64,000 bases of DNA from Jaapia argillacea MUCL 33604 (lineage: Eukaryota; Basidiomycota; Agaricomycetes; Jaapiales; Jaapiaceae), in the NCBI GenBank assembly GCA_000697665.1, contig KL197712.1, forward strand, positions 254,991 to 318,990. Reading direction: 5' to 3'. The notes under the pieces are model-generated. The model made no database searches, was not told where the DNA came from, and was given only the letters and a program-made list of their open reading frames with translations. The translations under genes and the position numbers were made by a program. This document shows, piece after piece, positions 1 to 10,795 of the stretch (position 1 is its first letter; each line of letters starts with the position of its first letter).

Positions 1-1287
1 CCAGTCTTGAGCTGGTCTATTCCAAACCAGCCACTCTTGTGTGTCATCGGTCGACCTCATTACTCCTTGATCGCTATTCGCACTCCTCATCCAGCGCTGC
101 TGCCAGTCACATCCCTGGTTGTTGTTTGTTGCTGACAATCGGTTGCGTCAGTATTATCTGCCCTGGTACTGCAAACGGTTTCCATCGATTCCACGCATCT
201 TTGCAAGTTATATATGGTGTAGCAGTTCCTCCATGCTATCGTCTCCATTATCCTTGCCATTGTCTCCATCATCTTTGAGACTACACATCGACTCAGCGAC
301 GAGCTCGGGATGGAACCCATTACGCACTGGGTTACAGAAACGGAACGAAAACTCAAAGAGGTGGGTTTGCATCGACGCAGATGGCATTTGAAGGGCAATC
401 GTTCCCCGTGGTAAATTTCGAATCCCCCCTTTCAGAGGGTGGTGTGGATTTCAATTATTGTACACTGTTCAATCGAGTTATTGTTACCGCCAACGAGATC
501 GTCCTCTGCATTATTGTAAATCCATTGAACAATTGCCGCTATCTACCCCCGCGATCCTTTCCCCAGAACGCCTCTCCTTGCAGCTCACATGTGCTGAGAA
601 GTGGAATGGATCCATCGTGGTCTGCGCCCGCTCCAAGTTCAGGTATGGTTTTACCCTCGGTGGATCTCCCTTTGAATGTTTTCCCCTCCCCGCTCGACAC
701 ACCACTTCATTCATCTAATCGATCCCGTTTCATTGTTGGGAGAGAGGGTTAGATACCTCCGGAGTCTAGATGAAAGTTGTGCAATTCTCGAGTATCGTAC
801 TGGTCCCTACATCCTGCGGCCCAGGCAGAATTATCCAGACACGCCTCTCAGTAGTTAACAGTGGAATGTACGATGCAAAGTTGCATGTACAACCGCAGGT
901 CACTCGTTTGTGTGTCCAGGGAGAGCCGAGCAAGAGCCGAGTACGAGGATCTGGCGTGATTTGCGGACTTCAGAGATTGAGCCGAGGCTCCTGGCACTGG
1001 TTGCCCTCAATTGCCTCTTCCTATTGCCCTTGGACGTCGCGCTGTATCGTACTCGTATACACAAATGTCTGGATCAGAATGGGAAGATACTTCTGACTCT
1101 GAGCCCGCCGTTGATGAATTCAGAGAGCTTGATTTCGGGGGACCGAGCACAGCTGCCAGTCGTTATCTTATACCGCCATTGCATCCTCCCTTTATCCCAT
1201 TCCCTACCTTTAGAGGCCGGTTCGTTTCCAAATCCTTTTTATTACGTCGTTTGCTCAACTGATTGGTTTCGGTGACAACCTTTCAGG
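1..1287. other. Left flank, no gene supported
   Basis: I see no convincing gene here; the open frames are short and unlike known proteins. The stretch at about 142-453 is repeated in direct orientation after the first F-box gene (about 3243-3709). The rest is AT/pyrimidine-mixed DNA leading into the F-box start at 1288, and it lacks the leader shared by the minus-strand F-box paralogues. Confidence 0.6.
142..453. repeat. Direct repeat flanking first F-box gene, left copy
   Basis: This block matches 3243-3275 plus 3452-3709 in the same orientation, from the shared GGTTGCGTCAGTAT start to TTTCAGAGG near the end. The right copy carries about 175 extra bases near its start. The pair brackets the plus-strand F-box gene about 3.2 kb apart. 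It could be the footprint of a segmental duplication, or the remains of a mobile sequence; no target-site duplication is evident to me. Confidence 0.7.
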
Positions 1288-3147
1288 ATGCCCATGCAGG
1301 ACAAAGTTACAGAGCAGAAACTCCTAGCTCTCTCGGTTACCCACAAACCAAACCCCGCCCTGACCGAAATCGACACCTCAATCGCTACCCACTTGGAATC
1401 GGTTCGCCAACTCCGCTCCAAACGGAACGCACTTGTTCCCATCTCTTGTCTCCCTCCGGAGCTTCTGGCCAAAATATTCATCGAATATGCCATGTGCACA
1501 GACATGGCAGCCGAACCGGCCATGTCCTTTCGGCCAGAGGTTTGGTGGATTGCCACCACTCATGTTTGTCGACATTGGCGGGAGGTAGGATTGGGTACTC
1601 CGAGATTATGGTCTCGTCCACCATTCAAGAAGCCTAAATGGGCGAAGGAGATGTTGATCCGTTCGAAGTCAGCTCCGTTGCAAGTGAATGCTACCATCGG
1701 GAATATGGAACATTTACGCGCCGTGGAGAGCGCTCTCAAGCATATGTCCCGTATCCAAGTGTTATCCATCGCAGGTCCTCGTTCCGAACTTGGCAAATTG
1801 ACATTGTCATCCCCAGCACCCCTCCTCGAATCACTCTCGTTGAACAATTGGACCGAACACGATCGATACTCCATACCAACGAATGCATTCAACCTGGAAA
1901 CTCCTTCACTTCGGAAGCTCGAATTGAGGAAATGCAGTCCGAATTGGAGTTCGCCCATGTACGAGGGGTTGAGTACGTTGAAAGTGGAGGCGATTCCGAA
2001 ATCTGCGAGACCTACGCTCCCGCGACTTCTTCAGATTCTCGCATGCATGCCTCAATTGGAATCACTTTCACTTCTCGAATGTCTTCCATCCCACCCCCCC
2101 TCGCAGTCCCATCCAACCCCCAGTAGCTCCTCTGGGACTACTACGATTCCCCTCCCCGCCAGCATTACCGTAAATCTAGACAAGCTCGTCACGCTCCAAC
2201 TCCAGGGCGCGTCCCTTGACTGCACCGCCCTCCTCTCCTCCCTCTCCATCAATCCAAAAACACGTCTCAACCTCGAGACATACTCCCCTGTCCTAGCTCA
2301 TTTCGGAGCCCTTTTCAAATCCACCAAATCCCTTGGTCTCTCCACTCCAATGCTTGGCTTGAGAGTCTCCAGTCAATACGGTTGCGTCAGGCTTCGTTGG
2401 TACGACCGCCTCGAGCCCGACCCTTACAAACCCGAGTTAGGCTTGCGCGTGATGCCAGATATCACGGCGCCACACACCGAAATCTACTTGAACCGGTTAT
2501 CTGGACCTGATTCGAACGCTGGGTACGGAGGACTTGTAGTCGGCGCGTGTGGCGCTTTGGATTTACGACGCTTAGAGGTGATGCAACTCAGTGGGAGTAT
2601 CGACACTGGCACCATACCGTATAAGTGGTGGAGAAGTCTGTTCGGGAAATCGGTGAAGTTGAAATTGTTGAGTATTGAGGGGCATACGTGTTTTGATTTC
2701 GTTGCCGCCATTGGGAGGGGTATCGATCCGGAGGGTCCAGCTTCTCCCCGGAAGGAACCCGCGGGTAAGGCGAAGGCCGGACCATCCTCTAGCTCAACTT
2801 CAACAACCACCCGAGCCCAAAAACCCCTCCTATTCCCCCAACTCAAAAAACTCGAGATCCACGGCGCAGATTTCGAATCGGGCTGGTATTCTAATCCTTT
2901 TATCGACTTATCGTTTTATGAACTTCTCCTCAAATCCTTGAGATCTCGAAAACGAGGGGGAAAACAAGTGGAGGAATTAGAACTGGTGGCGTGTTCGCAT
3001 ATCTTCGAGGATGATGTGATCAGGCTTGGTAAGGTTGTTGGGAGGGTGGATTGGGACGGAGAGGATTGTGCCGATGAGGACGAAGATGAGGACGAAGATG
3101 ATATAAGTGATGAAGGAGAGGATTATATGTTTTCGGATTACTATTAG
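1288..3147 (+). CDS. F-box-like domain protein, paralogue 1
   Basis: Single-exon gene for a 619-residue protein. Residues about 25-48 form a predicted helix before the F-box, which starts at the PISCLPPELLAKIF segment (residues 51-64) and runs to the THVCRHWREV and LWS motifs near residue 105. The middle is leucine-rich and irregular, as in fungal F-box proteins with cryptic LRRs. The C-terminus is a run of Asp and Glu. F-box proteins of this kind usually link a target to Skp1 in SCF ubiquitin ligases; the target is unknown. It is the only cluster member on the plus strand and is tail-to-tail with the next copy. It is bracketed by direct repeats, and the ATG chosen is the first in frame. Confidence 0.85.
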   Translation: MPMQDKVTEQKLLALSVTHKPNPALTEIDTSIATHLESVRQLRSKRNALVPISCLPPELLAKIFIEYAMCTDMAAEPAMSFRPEVWWIATTHVCRHWREVGLGTPRLWSRPPFKKPKWAKEMLIRSKSAPLQVNATIGNMEHLRAVESALKHMSRIQVLSIAGPRSELGKLTLSSPAPLLESLSLNNWTEHDRYSIPTNAFNLETPSLRKLELRKCSPNWSSPMYEGLSTLKVEAIPKSARPTLPRLLQILACMPQLESLSLLECLPSHPPSQSHPTPSSSSGTTTIPLPASITVNLDKLVTLQLQGASLDCTALLSSLSINPKTRLNLETYSPVLAHFGALFKSTKSLGLSTPMLGLRVSSQYGCVRLRWYDRLEPDPYKPELGLRVMPDITAPHTEIYLNRLSGPDSNAGYGGLVVGACGALDLRRLEVMQLSGSIDTGTIPYKWWRSLFGKSVKLKLLSIEGHTCFDFVAAIGRGIDPEGPASPRKEPAGKAKAGPSSSSTSTTTRAQKPLLFPQLKKLEIHGADFESGWYSNPFIDLSFYELLLKSLRSRKRGGKQVEELELVACSHIFEDDVIRLGKVVGRVDWDGEDCADEDEDEDEDDISDEGEDYMFSDYY

Positions 3148-3242
3148 GGTGCCGTTGCCCCTTGAATTGTTAACTAGGTATGTATTTTCCGTTGCGTTTA
3201 CTTCCCACTTGCTAGCGATTTATCTTCGCTCGCCTTCAGATG

Positions 3243-3709
3243 ACCGGTTGCGTCAGTATCACCTGCCCTGGTACCAACTAAGTAGTTGAGGCGTCGCATA
3301 CACTCGTCGAACATGATTGGGAAGGCGACGAGATTTTTTCTTGACCAGGCGTTCTGTTTCATTGCAATACTTTCGTCTCAGACAGGGCGCACATTGTTAC
3401 ATTCTTAGCTTAGGCCAACCGCCGGTGGTCCTTAATATTCATGCTGGTCCTTTACTGCCACAAACGGTTTCCATCGATTATAAGCATCTTTGCCAGCCAC
3501 ACAAGTATGGTGCTATTGTCTCCGTCATCTTGAGTTGAGACTACCCATCGACTCAGCGAGGAGCTTGGGATGCAACACATTACGCACTGGGTTATAGAAA
3601 TGGGACGAACACTCAAAGAGGTGGGTTTGCATCAGCGCAGATGGCATTTGAAGGGCAATCGTTCCCCATGGTAAATTCCGAATCGCCCCTTTCAGAGGGG
3701 GGTGTGGAC
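3243..3709. repeat. Direct repeat flanking first F-box gene, right copy
   Basis: Right-hand partner of the block at 142-453, read in the same orientation. Similarity covers 3243-3275 and 3452-3709, separated by an insertion. It lies between the convergent 3' ends of F-box paralogues 1 and 2. Confidence 0.7.
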
Positions 3710-3871
3710 GTAGTGAGGAGGTAGGCCACGAGATCATAAAAACTCTCCATCGTGGACACCAGGCAAAGAAATCTGAACCCGACTTCACTGGTCATCATGT
3801 CCAAAACACAGATTCCCCCACCACCTCCCCCCCGAATTGTAAAGTCCATACTCAGAAAACCTTACTGTGGA

Positions 3872-5707
3872 CTAGTCACTACTATCCGAGTCCAATGGAT
3901 CAACGTCGGTATCAAGGACATAGTAATCCTCATCCGACTCATCCTTAGCACAGTCCTCTCCGTCCCACCCAATATCCCCAACTGTTGCCCAAATCCCATC
4001 AAGAACGTCCAGATCAGTATGGCTGCAACCTCCCAACAACAACTTCTCTACTCTCTTCCCGTATTTCTTCCTCCATTTCAACATTTTCTTAAGGACATCG
4101 ATGAAAGGAGCTGAGATTTGGGAAGCGCTGCGGTAGAATGCTTCGTCAAGGTCTGCGAAATTGATTGAGAGGGTTGTCAGATTTGGAAGCAGGATTGGTC
4201 CTCCAATCCTCGTTGTGGGAGCTGAACTCAACCTGGACGGTGAGCCTGCCAGGACGATCGCCGCGCGGCCTGGTTTAACAGTCTCCATGCCGCTCTTGGT
4301 TTGCTCCACGCTCTTCCCGAGAGCAAAGAGAGCCGGAAAACATGCTCTCCCGCTTACAGTCAAGGTCTTGACCCGCTGCAATTTCTCGAATAAACGCCTC
4401 CACCAGCTTTCATTGATTGTACCCTTGGTCATATGGACATCGGTGTCGGCATGTATCTCTTCCAAACGCGTCAAATCCATCAAGGAACATCCTTCTGTGA
4501 GGATTTTCTCAGCGCACTCCGATCTGGCCTCGGAAAGGACCTCGGATAACCTCAGACAAAACTCTATATGAGGTGTTCGGTCCCAATGTACGCTAGCACC
4601 TTTGGTGGTGTCAATTTCCTCTGGGATAATATGGGAAGAGGGAAAGGGGCGATCGTATCCTTTCAGAGTGACTGTGGCCCGGGTCCATGAAGTTGAGATC
4701 TCGAGACAGAGGACGGATGTGGAGATAATCAGTTTTTTGGCGGAGGCGAAGAGAGAGGTAAAGCGTGACGATGTGGAGGCGAAGCTCGACAGTTTAAGGG
4801 CGATGATGGGAGGGACAGATAATGAGGAGACTAGGAGCGAGCAGCAGAGGGCTTCACCTTCGAGGTGGAGCTTGGTTAGCATGGGTAGGAGGATGGGGGG
4901 GCTACTTGGACGGGAATCGGTGGACACGGGTGGGAGACAGTTGATTAGAGAGAGAGATTCCAGTAGAGGGTTACTACCCAGGATCTCGGGCAGTCTCGTG
5001 AAGGAGGGTCTCGCAGATACGAGGTCAAAACTCGTATGAAGTCTCAGACATGTTAACCCACTGAACATGGGTGAATCCCAGCTGGGAGCACACCCAGTCA
5101 ATTCGAGTTGTCGAAGCGAGGGAGTCACGAGGTCGAACGCGTTTTCTGGGATTGGGAGGGGATCTTCAGTTATCCAATTGAATAATTTGAGTGTGTGGAG
5201 GAGGGGTGCAGGGGAAGTGAGTGGTAAAGTCCTGAAATCGGAGGCCCTCAATTCGAGCCCTAAAACTCGAATGCGAGGCATGTGTTCCAGAGCCATGCGA
5301 ATTTGAGGCAGGACTCTGGACGATTCGGAGGCGACCTCGACTTGAAGCGGGGCTATCTTCGAACGTGCAATCATCTCGGGCACCCATTTGGGTCTGTGGA
5401 ATGGCAGCGAGCACCACAGACTTGGAGTAGCGAGAGCAACTTCCCTCCAACATCGACAAACATATGTTATCGCTATCCACCAGACAGCGGGACTCCCCAA
5501 AGCAAAACCAAGTGAAAGGTCACTTTGTGTAGCATGTTGGAATATATTTGCAAGAACTTCGGGTGGAAGCCGGGAAACGGGTACAAGGGAGTTGCGTTTG
5601 GTACATAGTTGACGGATGGACTCGAAGTGGGAGGCGATATCGGAGTCGATGGTAGCGAGAGCGGTGTCGGATTGGGGATCTGACAGGAAAGAGCGGTGTT
5701 GTGCCAT
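3872..5707 (-). CDS. F-box-like domain protein, paralogue 2
   Basis: Single-exon, 611-residue paralogue. I start it at the ATG of MAQHRSF (5707). The open frame extends three codons upstream, but only to a non-ATG codon, and the context AAAATGG is identical in the other minus-strand copies. A helix with IDSDIASHFESIRQL precedes an F-box around residues 43-95 (VSRLPPEVLANIF, then TYVCRCWREVALATPSLWC). The leucine-rich middle and acidic tail (DWDGEDCAKDESDED) follow the family pattern. It is probably an SCF substrate receptor. The leader upstream resembles that of paralogues 3 and 4, so these arose by duplication of gene plus promoter. Confidence 0.85.
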   Translation of the reverse strand: MAQHRSFLSDPQSDTALATIDSDIASHFESIRQLCTKRNSLVPVSRLPPEVLANIFQHATQSDLSLGFALGSPAVWWIAITYVCRCWREVALATPSLWCSLPFHRPKWVPEMIARSKIAPLQVEVASESSRVLPQIRMALEHMPRIRVLGLELRASDFRTLPLTSPAPLLHTLKLFNWITEDPLPIPENAFDLVTPSLRQLELTGCAPSWDSPMFSGLTCLRLHTSFDLVSARPSFTRLPEILGSNPLLESLSLINCLPPVSTDSRPSSPPILLPMLTKLHLEGEALCCSLLVSSLSVPPIIALKLSSFASTSSRFTSLFASAKKLIISTSVLCLEISTSWTRATVTLKGYDRPFPSSHIIPEEIDTTKGASVHWDRTPHIEFCLRLSEVLSEARSECAEKILTEGCSLMDLTRLEEIHADTDVHMTKGTINESWWRRLFEKLQRVKTLTVSGRACFPALFALGKSVEQTKSGMETVKPGRAAIVLAGSPSRLSSAPTTRIGGPILLPNLTTLSINFADLDEAFYRSASQISAPFIDVLKKMLKWRKKYGKRVEKLLLGGCSHTDLDVLDGIWATVGDIGWDGEDCAKDESDEDYYVLDTDVDPLDSDSSD

Positions 5708-6034
5708 TTTTTGCAATAGAGATGGGCTGAGATATATCGCGTTAAGGGTGAACCGAGCATCGCACGGAAAAGTGGGTAATGACGGACTGGATTATAGGAT
5801 AGTGAGGTTGAACCACAGCAACTTGGTCGGTTACATCGGATAGCAAAGGGTTGACACATCCTGCTGAATGGATTGCGCCATCTAAAGGTTGTCGTTGCGG
5901 TGTGGTCATAATGCGAGAACAAGATCTCAGGTCACGGAGGTCACACCTTTAGCCCACCTTCTTCTGATTCTCTCTTTACCAGTACTCTACAAAAACAGAA
6001 CGCCACAAATTTTAGGTTCCACCCTCAGAAGACC
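5708..6034. promoter_or_regulatory. Promoter and leader of F-box paralogue 2
   Basis: This 327-bp gap holds the upstream region of paralogue 2 (its first 220 bp or so resemble the leaders at 7817-8030, 10399-10600 and 13021-13230) and the 3' flank of paralogue 3. No other gene is visible. Confidence 0.5.
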
Positions 6035-7816
6035 TCACTGCCAACTAGTCCCTCGATAGAAATGACCACCCCCGTCTGATTCATCCTCATCCTCGGCAAG
6101 ATCGATTTTATCCCAGTCGACATTCGCAACCGCCTCCCCAATCCGATCAACAGCATCTTGGTGAATGTGCCAGCATTTTTCCAACACCAGCGTCTCTACT
6201 CTCTTCCCCGCTGTCTTCCTCCATGCTAACGTTTTCATCAGAAAAGCGATCAAGGGAGTTGGGCCGTGGGCACCACTGCGGTAGAAGTGCTCTTCCAGGT
6301 CAGCGTCGTGGATGGAGAAGGTTCTGAGATTTGGAAGGAGGATTGGGTTTCCAGCCCTACTATCGGGGGTCGGACTCATACGGGACGATGAACTTGCCAT
6401 CATCGTCACCGAATTACCTGTTCCAGCAGTCTCCAAACCAGTCTTGGCGCTTTGTACACCCTTCCCGAGAGCAGCAAGAACCTCCAGACATGCACTGCTC
6501 CCGAATACGGCCAAGCTCTTCACTCTCGGCAATTTTTCAAATAGCCCTCTCCACCAGCTTTCCCGCATCGCGCCCGTACTCGCACTGAGAGCGGTATTGG
6601 CAAAGAGCTCTTCCAAACACGTCAGATCCATCAAGGAAAACCCTTGTGTGAGGATAGACTCAGCAGACTCCACTCTGGGTTCGGATGGGTCCTCCGATAA
6701 TCCCAGACAAATCTCGATCCGAGGGGGAGGAGGGAGAGTTGGGTCTGAGTGTATGGAAGAAGGAATGGGGCGATCGTATCCTTTAAGAGTGACTGAAGCC
6801 CAGAAAAGTGACAAATTTAGACACACGATGGATATGGAGAGACCAAGGGTTCTTATGGATGCGAAGAGAGAAGTATCGCGTGATGAAGTGGAGGCGAAGC
6901 TCGACAGTTTAAGGGCCATGGTGGGGGGGACGGAGAGGGACGAGATTAGGAGGGAGCAACGAAGGGCATCGTCTTCGAGGTGGAAGGTGGCTAGCATGGG
7001 TAGGAGGATAGTGGAGTTCCTTGGGCGGGAATCGGAGGTCGTTGGCGAGAGACAGTTAATCAGCGTGAGTGATTCTAACTGAGGGTTATTACCGAGGATC
7101 TCGAACAGTCCACTGAAGGAGGGTCTCCCAGATTCGGGTCCAGACTTGGTATTAAGGCTCAAACATGTTAGCCCCTTGAACATGGGCGAATCCCAGCTCG
7201 GGGTACAGCCGGTCAAGTCGAGTCGGCGAAGTGAGGGAGTTACAAGGTTGAACGCGTCTTCCGGAATCGGGAAGGGATCTTGAATTATCCGATTGAATAA
7301 TTTTAATGTATGGAGGAGGGGTGCTGGGGAAGAGAGTGGTAAAGTCCTCAGATCGGAAGTCCTCAATTCAAGCCCTAAAATGCGAATGCGAGGCATGTGT
7401 TCCAGAGCCATTCGAATTTGTGGCAGGAATTCGGAGGATTCAGATGCAACCGTAACTTGAAGAGGAGCCATCTGTGAACGTGAAATCATCTCAGGCACCC
7501 ATCTGGGTCGTTGGAATGGTAGCGAACACCATAAGCTCGGAGTGGCGAGAGCAACTTCTCTCCAATATTGGCAAACGTGAGTTATCGCGATCCACCAGAC
7601 AGTGGATCGGGAACATCCCAAAGCGAAACCAAGCGAGATGTCACTTCGTGAAGCATGTTGACCGAATATATTGACGAGAACTTCAGGTGGAAGGCGGGAA
7701 ATGGGCACAAGGGAATTGCGTTTGGTACGCAGTCGGCGGACGGATTCGAGGTGAGCGGCGATATCGGGGTCGGATTGGTGGTTGGCATCGAAAATGAAAG
7801 CCATGTGTTGTGCCAT
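6035..7816 (-). CDS. F-box-like domain protein, paralogue 3
   Basis: Single-exon gene, 593 residues from the conserved MAQHMAF start at 7816. An in-frame ATG 12 codons upstream (7852) would add MVIYLSTSPLQK. The sister genes lack that ATG, so I prefer 7816. The F-box contains ISRLPPEVLVNIF and ITHVCQYWREVALATPSLWC, and the C-terminus has the family's VDWDK/acidic ending. Unusually, the frame stays open upstream into the leader as far as 8053, but only with a non-ATG first codon. An SCF adaptor role is likely from family knowledge; no partner can be inferred. Confidence 0.83.
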   Translation of the reverse strand: MAQHMAFIFDANHQSDPDIAAHLESVRRLRTKRNSLVPISRLPPEVLVNIFGQHASRSDISLGFALGCSRSTVWWIAITHVCQYWREVALATPSLWCSLPFQRPRWVPEMISRSQMAPLQVTVASESSEFLPQIRMALEHMPRIRILGLELRTSDLRTLPLSSPAPLLHTLKLFNRIIQDPFPIPEDAFNLVTPSLRRLDLTGCTPSWDSPMFKGLTCLSLNTKSGPESGRPSFSGLFEILGNNPQLESLTLINCLSPTTSDSRPRNSTILLPMLATFHLEDDALRCSLLISSLSVPPTMALKLSSFASTSSRDTSLFASIRTLGLSISIVCLNLSLFWASVTLKGYDRPIPSSIHSDPTLPPPPRIEICLGLSEDPSEPRVESAESILTQGFSLMDLTCLEELFANTALSASTGAMRESWWRGLFEKLPRVKSLAVFGSSACLEVLAALGKGVQSAKTGLETAGTGNSVTMMASSSSRMSPTPDSRAGNPILLPNLRTFSIHDADLEEHFYRSGAHGPTPLIAFLMKTLAWRKTAGKRVETLVLEKCWHIHQDAVDRIGEAVANVDWDKIDLAEDEDESDGGGHFYRGTSWQ

Positions 7817-8053
7817 TTTTTGCAATGGAGATGTGCTGAGATAAATCACCATACGATCAGATGGGAATTTTACAGACAAAAATGATGACAACAGACTGGA
7901 TTGCAGGGCTGGGAGGTTGAGCCAAAGCAACCTGGCCAATTGGATTGGATGAGAATTCGGCTTGATATGGCAGCGGAGGCTCTGCGCTGTCCGAAGCGTG
8001 TCGCTGTGGTGTGGCCATAGTGCCTGGAACGAATAATGTAAAATCGAAGCCAC

Positions 8054-8586
8054 CTCCTACGCGCGGGTTGTAGTACAGGTATCAGTGGTCGGGTTGATCA
8101 TGCGACGTTGAGACACCTCGCACCAAACAGGCGCGTCAAACGATCTTTCCCAGAAAGGCAGCTCCTCCTCCTCCTCCTCCTCCTCCTCCTCCTCCTCCTC
8201 CAACACCATTTCTGTGGGGCCTAACGCACCCTTGGAGGATGGGCTTCATATCCATGTCATAAGTGTTTGGATACAAATTAGATTTCAACAAATCCATTTC
8301 TTTGGGGTCATTCTTAGGTCAATACATGGGGGAGGGCAAATGTCTTCATTCCAAGTACATGAAATATACAACTGATGAGGATGAGATGTTGTAAGAGAGA
8401 CAATGAGCTTGTTCAAGGATGTGGTGGGGGTAGGAGGAAGAGTGGGAAAAATAGAACCAGGGCGAGGACGGCGAGAAGACAGTGACGCTCCTGGTGGTTC
8501 ACGCGTTCACGTCCAAGTCACATAGGTCCATCGCTTCCGAGCCCATAGCGGTTCGAACTTCGGAGCCATGCTTGAACATACCTACC
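8054..8586. other. Intergenic region between F-box paralogues 3 and 4
   Basis: No gene seen. It contains the upper part of paralogue 3's promoter, the CTC microsatellite at 8161-8201, and the 3' flank of paralogue 4. Confidence 0.6.
8161..8201. repeat. (CTC)n microsatellite
   Basis: About 13 consecutive CTC units lie between two F-box genes. It is not within a coding frame I can support. Confidence 0.9.
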
Positions 8587-10398
8587 CTAATATCCATATG
8601 AGTCCTCATCGCCCACCAATAAACCACGATCATAGAAGTCCTCATCATCAAGGTCAGGATATCCCTCATGATTATCCGGTCCGTCCCAACCGACGTCCCC
8701 AACCATCCCCTCAATCAGATCAACATCACATGGATTAATATACCGACATTCTTTCAACACCAGCATCTCGACTCTCTTCCCACCTTGTTTCCGCCAGGTT
8801 AATGTGTTCATAAGGAATTTGAAGAAGGGAGCTCGGTTGTCATCATAGGAGAAGGATTCTTTGAGGTTGGCGTCCTCGATGGAGAGGGTTCTGAGATTTG
8901 GTAGGAGGATCGAGCTTCCAGCCACGTTATCAGGAGCCAGACTCGGGCAGGACGATGACAGAGTTATCGCCGCCGCCGGACGAGCTGGTCCAACAGTCCT
9001 CAGCTCACGCTTCCCGAGAGCAGTGAGAACCTCAAAACAAGCTCTCCCCACAACAATCAAGGTCCTCACTCCCTCCAATTTCTCGAACAGGCCTCTCCAC
9101 CAGCTTCCCTTCATCGCACCCACACTTGCACCGTCAGCAGTGTTGGCATGGATCTCTTCCAAATACGTCAAATTCATCGTCGAGCATCCTTGTGTGAGGA
9201 TACTCTCGGTAAACGCCGATGCTGGCTCGGATGGAATCTCGTTTAACCCCAGACAAATATCTATATGAGGTGCTACGTCTGAACGTAGGCCGGTGCCAAT
9301 CATTTTCCCTGACAATAAGTCGGACGAGGCTAAGGGGTGATCGTAGCCTCTCAGGGTGACTGCGGACCAAATACTTGAGATCTGTAGAGATAGGATAGGT
9401 GTGGATATACCAAGGTCTTTGGCGGAGGCGAAGAGAGAAGTAAAGTGTGATAAGATGGGAGCAGAGCTTGAGAGTTTTAGGGTCATGGTAGTGGGGACAG
9501 AGAGCGAGGAAAGTAGGTGTGAACAGCAAAGGGCTTCACCTTGGAGGTGGAGGGCGCGTAGTATCGGTAGGAGGACGGTGGCATGCCTTGGACCGGAATC
9601 GGAAGACATGGGGGAGAGACAGTTGATTAGACTGAGTGATTCTAATCGAGTGTTACACCTCAGGACGTCAAGCAGTGTGGTGAGGGTGGATCTCCCAGAT
9701 TCCTGTCCAGAGGCGAGGCTAACGCTCAAAGATGTTAATCCACTGAACATGGGGGAATCCCAGCTCAGAGTGCAGCCGGTCAAATCGAGTCGGCGAAGCG
9801 AGGGGGTTACGAAACCGAACACGTCCTTGGGGAGGGGGAAGCCATCGGGAGTTATCCGATTACATATCCTGACTGAGTTGAGGAGGGGTGCTGGGGAAGA
9901 GAGTGGTAAAGTCTTGAGATCGGAGGGCTTCATTTCGAGCACTAAATCTTGGATGCGAGACATATGGACCAGAGCCATGCGAATTTGAGGTATGAGTCTG
10001 GAGGATGGAGAAGTAACGATGACTTCGAGAGGAGCCATCTTTGAACGTATAATCATCTCAGGCACCCATTTAGGTCTGTGGAATGGTAGCGAACACCATA
10101 AACTCGGAGTAGCGACGGCAACTTCCCTCCAATGTCGACAGACATATGTTATCGCTATCCACCAGACCTTGGGACGCCTCAAAGGATACCCAAGCGAAGC
10201 TTCCTTTTTCTTGGCATATTGGATGAATATGTTTGCAAGAACTTCAGATGGGAGACGAGAAATGGGCACGAGAGAGTTGCGTTTGGTACAAAGTTGGCGG
10301 ATGGATTCGAGGTGAGTAGCGATATCGGAGTCGATACTGGCGATATCAGGGTCGGATTGGTGGTTGTTATCGGACAGGAAAGCATTGTGTTGTGCCAT
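8587..10398 (-). CDS. F-box-like domain protein, paralogue 4
   Basis: Single-exon, 603-residue paralogue started at the ATG of MAQHNAF (10398). IDSDIATHLESIRQL precedes the F-box (ISRLPSEVLANIF, residues about 45-57, then TYVCRHWREVAVATPSLWC). The leucine-rich centre contains family motifs such as LRRLDLTGCTLSWDSPMF. The C-terminus is acidic and Tyr-rich. It is the closest intact relative of the broken copy at 11203-13020, with long stretches nearly identical. It is probably a substrate receptor for an SCF E3 ligase. Confidence 0.85.
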   Translation of the reverse strand: MAQHNAFLSDNNHQSDPDIASIDSDIATHLESIRQLCTKRNSLVPISRLPSEVLANIFIQYAKKKEASLGYPLRRPKVWWIAITYVCRHWREVAVATPSLWCSLPFHRPKWVPEMIIRSKMAPLEVIVTSPSSRLIPQIRMALVHMSRIQDLVLEMKPSDLKTLPLSSPAPLLNSVRICNRITPDGFPLPKDVFGFVTPSLRRLDLTGCTLSWDSPMFSGLTSLSVSLASGQESGRSTLTTLLDVLRCNTRLESLSLINCLSPMSSDSGPRHATVLLPILRALHLQGEALCCSHLLSSLSVPTTMTLKLSSSAPILSHFTSLFASAKDLGISTPILSLQISSIWSAVTLRGYDHPLASSDLLSGKMIGTGLRSDVAPHIDICLGLNEIPSEPASAFTESILTQGCSTMNLTYLEEIHANTADGASVGAMKGSWWRGLFEKLEGVRTLIVVGRACFEVLTALGKRELRTVGPARPAAAITLSSSCPSLAPDNVAGSSILLPNLRTLSIEDANLKESFSYDDNRAPFFKFLMNTLTWRKQGGKRVEMLVLKECRYINPCDVDLIEGMVGDVGWDGPDNHEGYPDLDDEDFYDRGLLVGDEDSYGY

Positions 10399-10795
10399 TT
10401 TTTGCAATAGAGATGTGCTGAGAAAATCACGATACGATCAGCTGGGCCTTGTACAGACGAAGATAATGACGACAGACTGGATTGCAGGGCTGAGAGGTTG
10501 AGCCGAAGCAACCTGGCCTGGGAATGCGGCCTGATATGTCGGTGGATGCTCTGTCCCATCCCAACTTGCATGTCGTTGTGGGGTGATCATGGTGTAAGAA
10601 CGAGGTGAAATCCTAAAGTGCTATCAGATCTCCAAATGGCAGGTCTTGTTACAGGCCATGTCGAGGGTCACACTGTTATTTAATGTTCTTCAGCCCACCT
10701 TCTGAGTCTTGACGTTAGATGCGTATTTACGAGGCTTCCCAGAATCCCAAATGGAGAGCACAAATTATGGATCCCCCTCACCGCCAATCAGTCCC
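10399..10795. promoter_or_regulatory. Promoter and leader of F-box paralogue 4
   Basis: About 200 bp next to the start codon are shared with the other minus-strand F-box copies. The remainder up to the deletion scar has no recognisable feature. Confidence 0.5.

Noticed and set aside
7817-8053. N-terminal extension of F-box paralogue 3 into its leader
   Set aside because: The first codon is not ATG and the sister copies do not keep the frame; the leader is better explained as promoter and 5' UTR.
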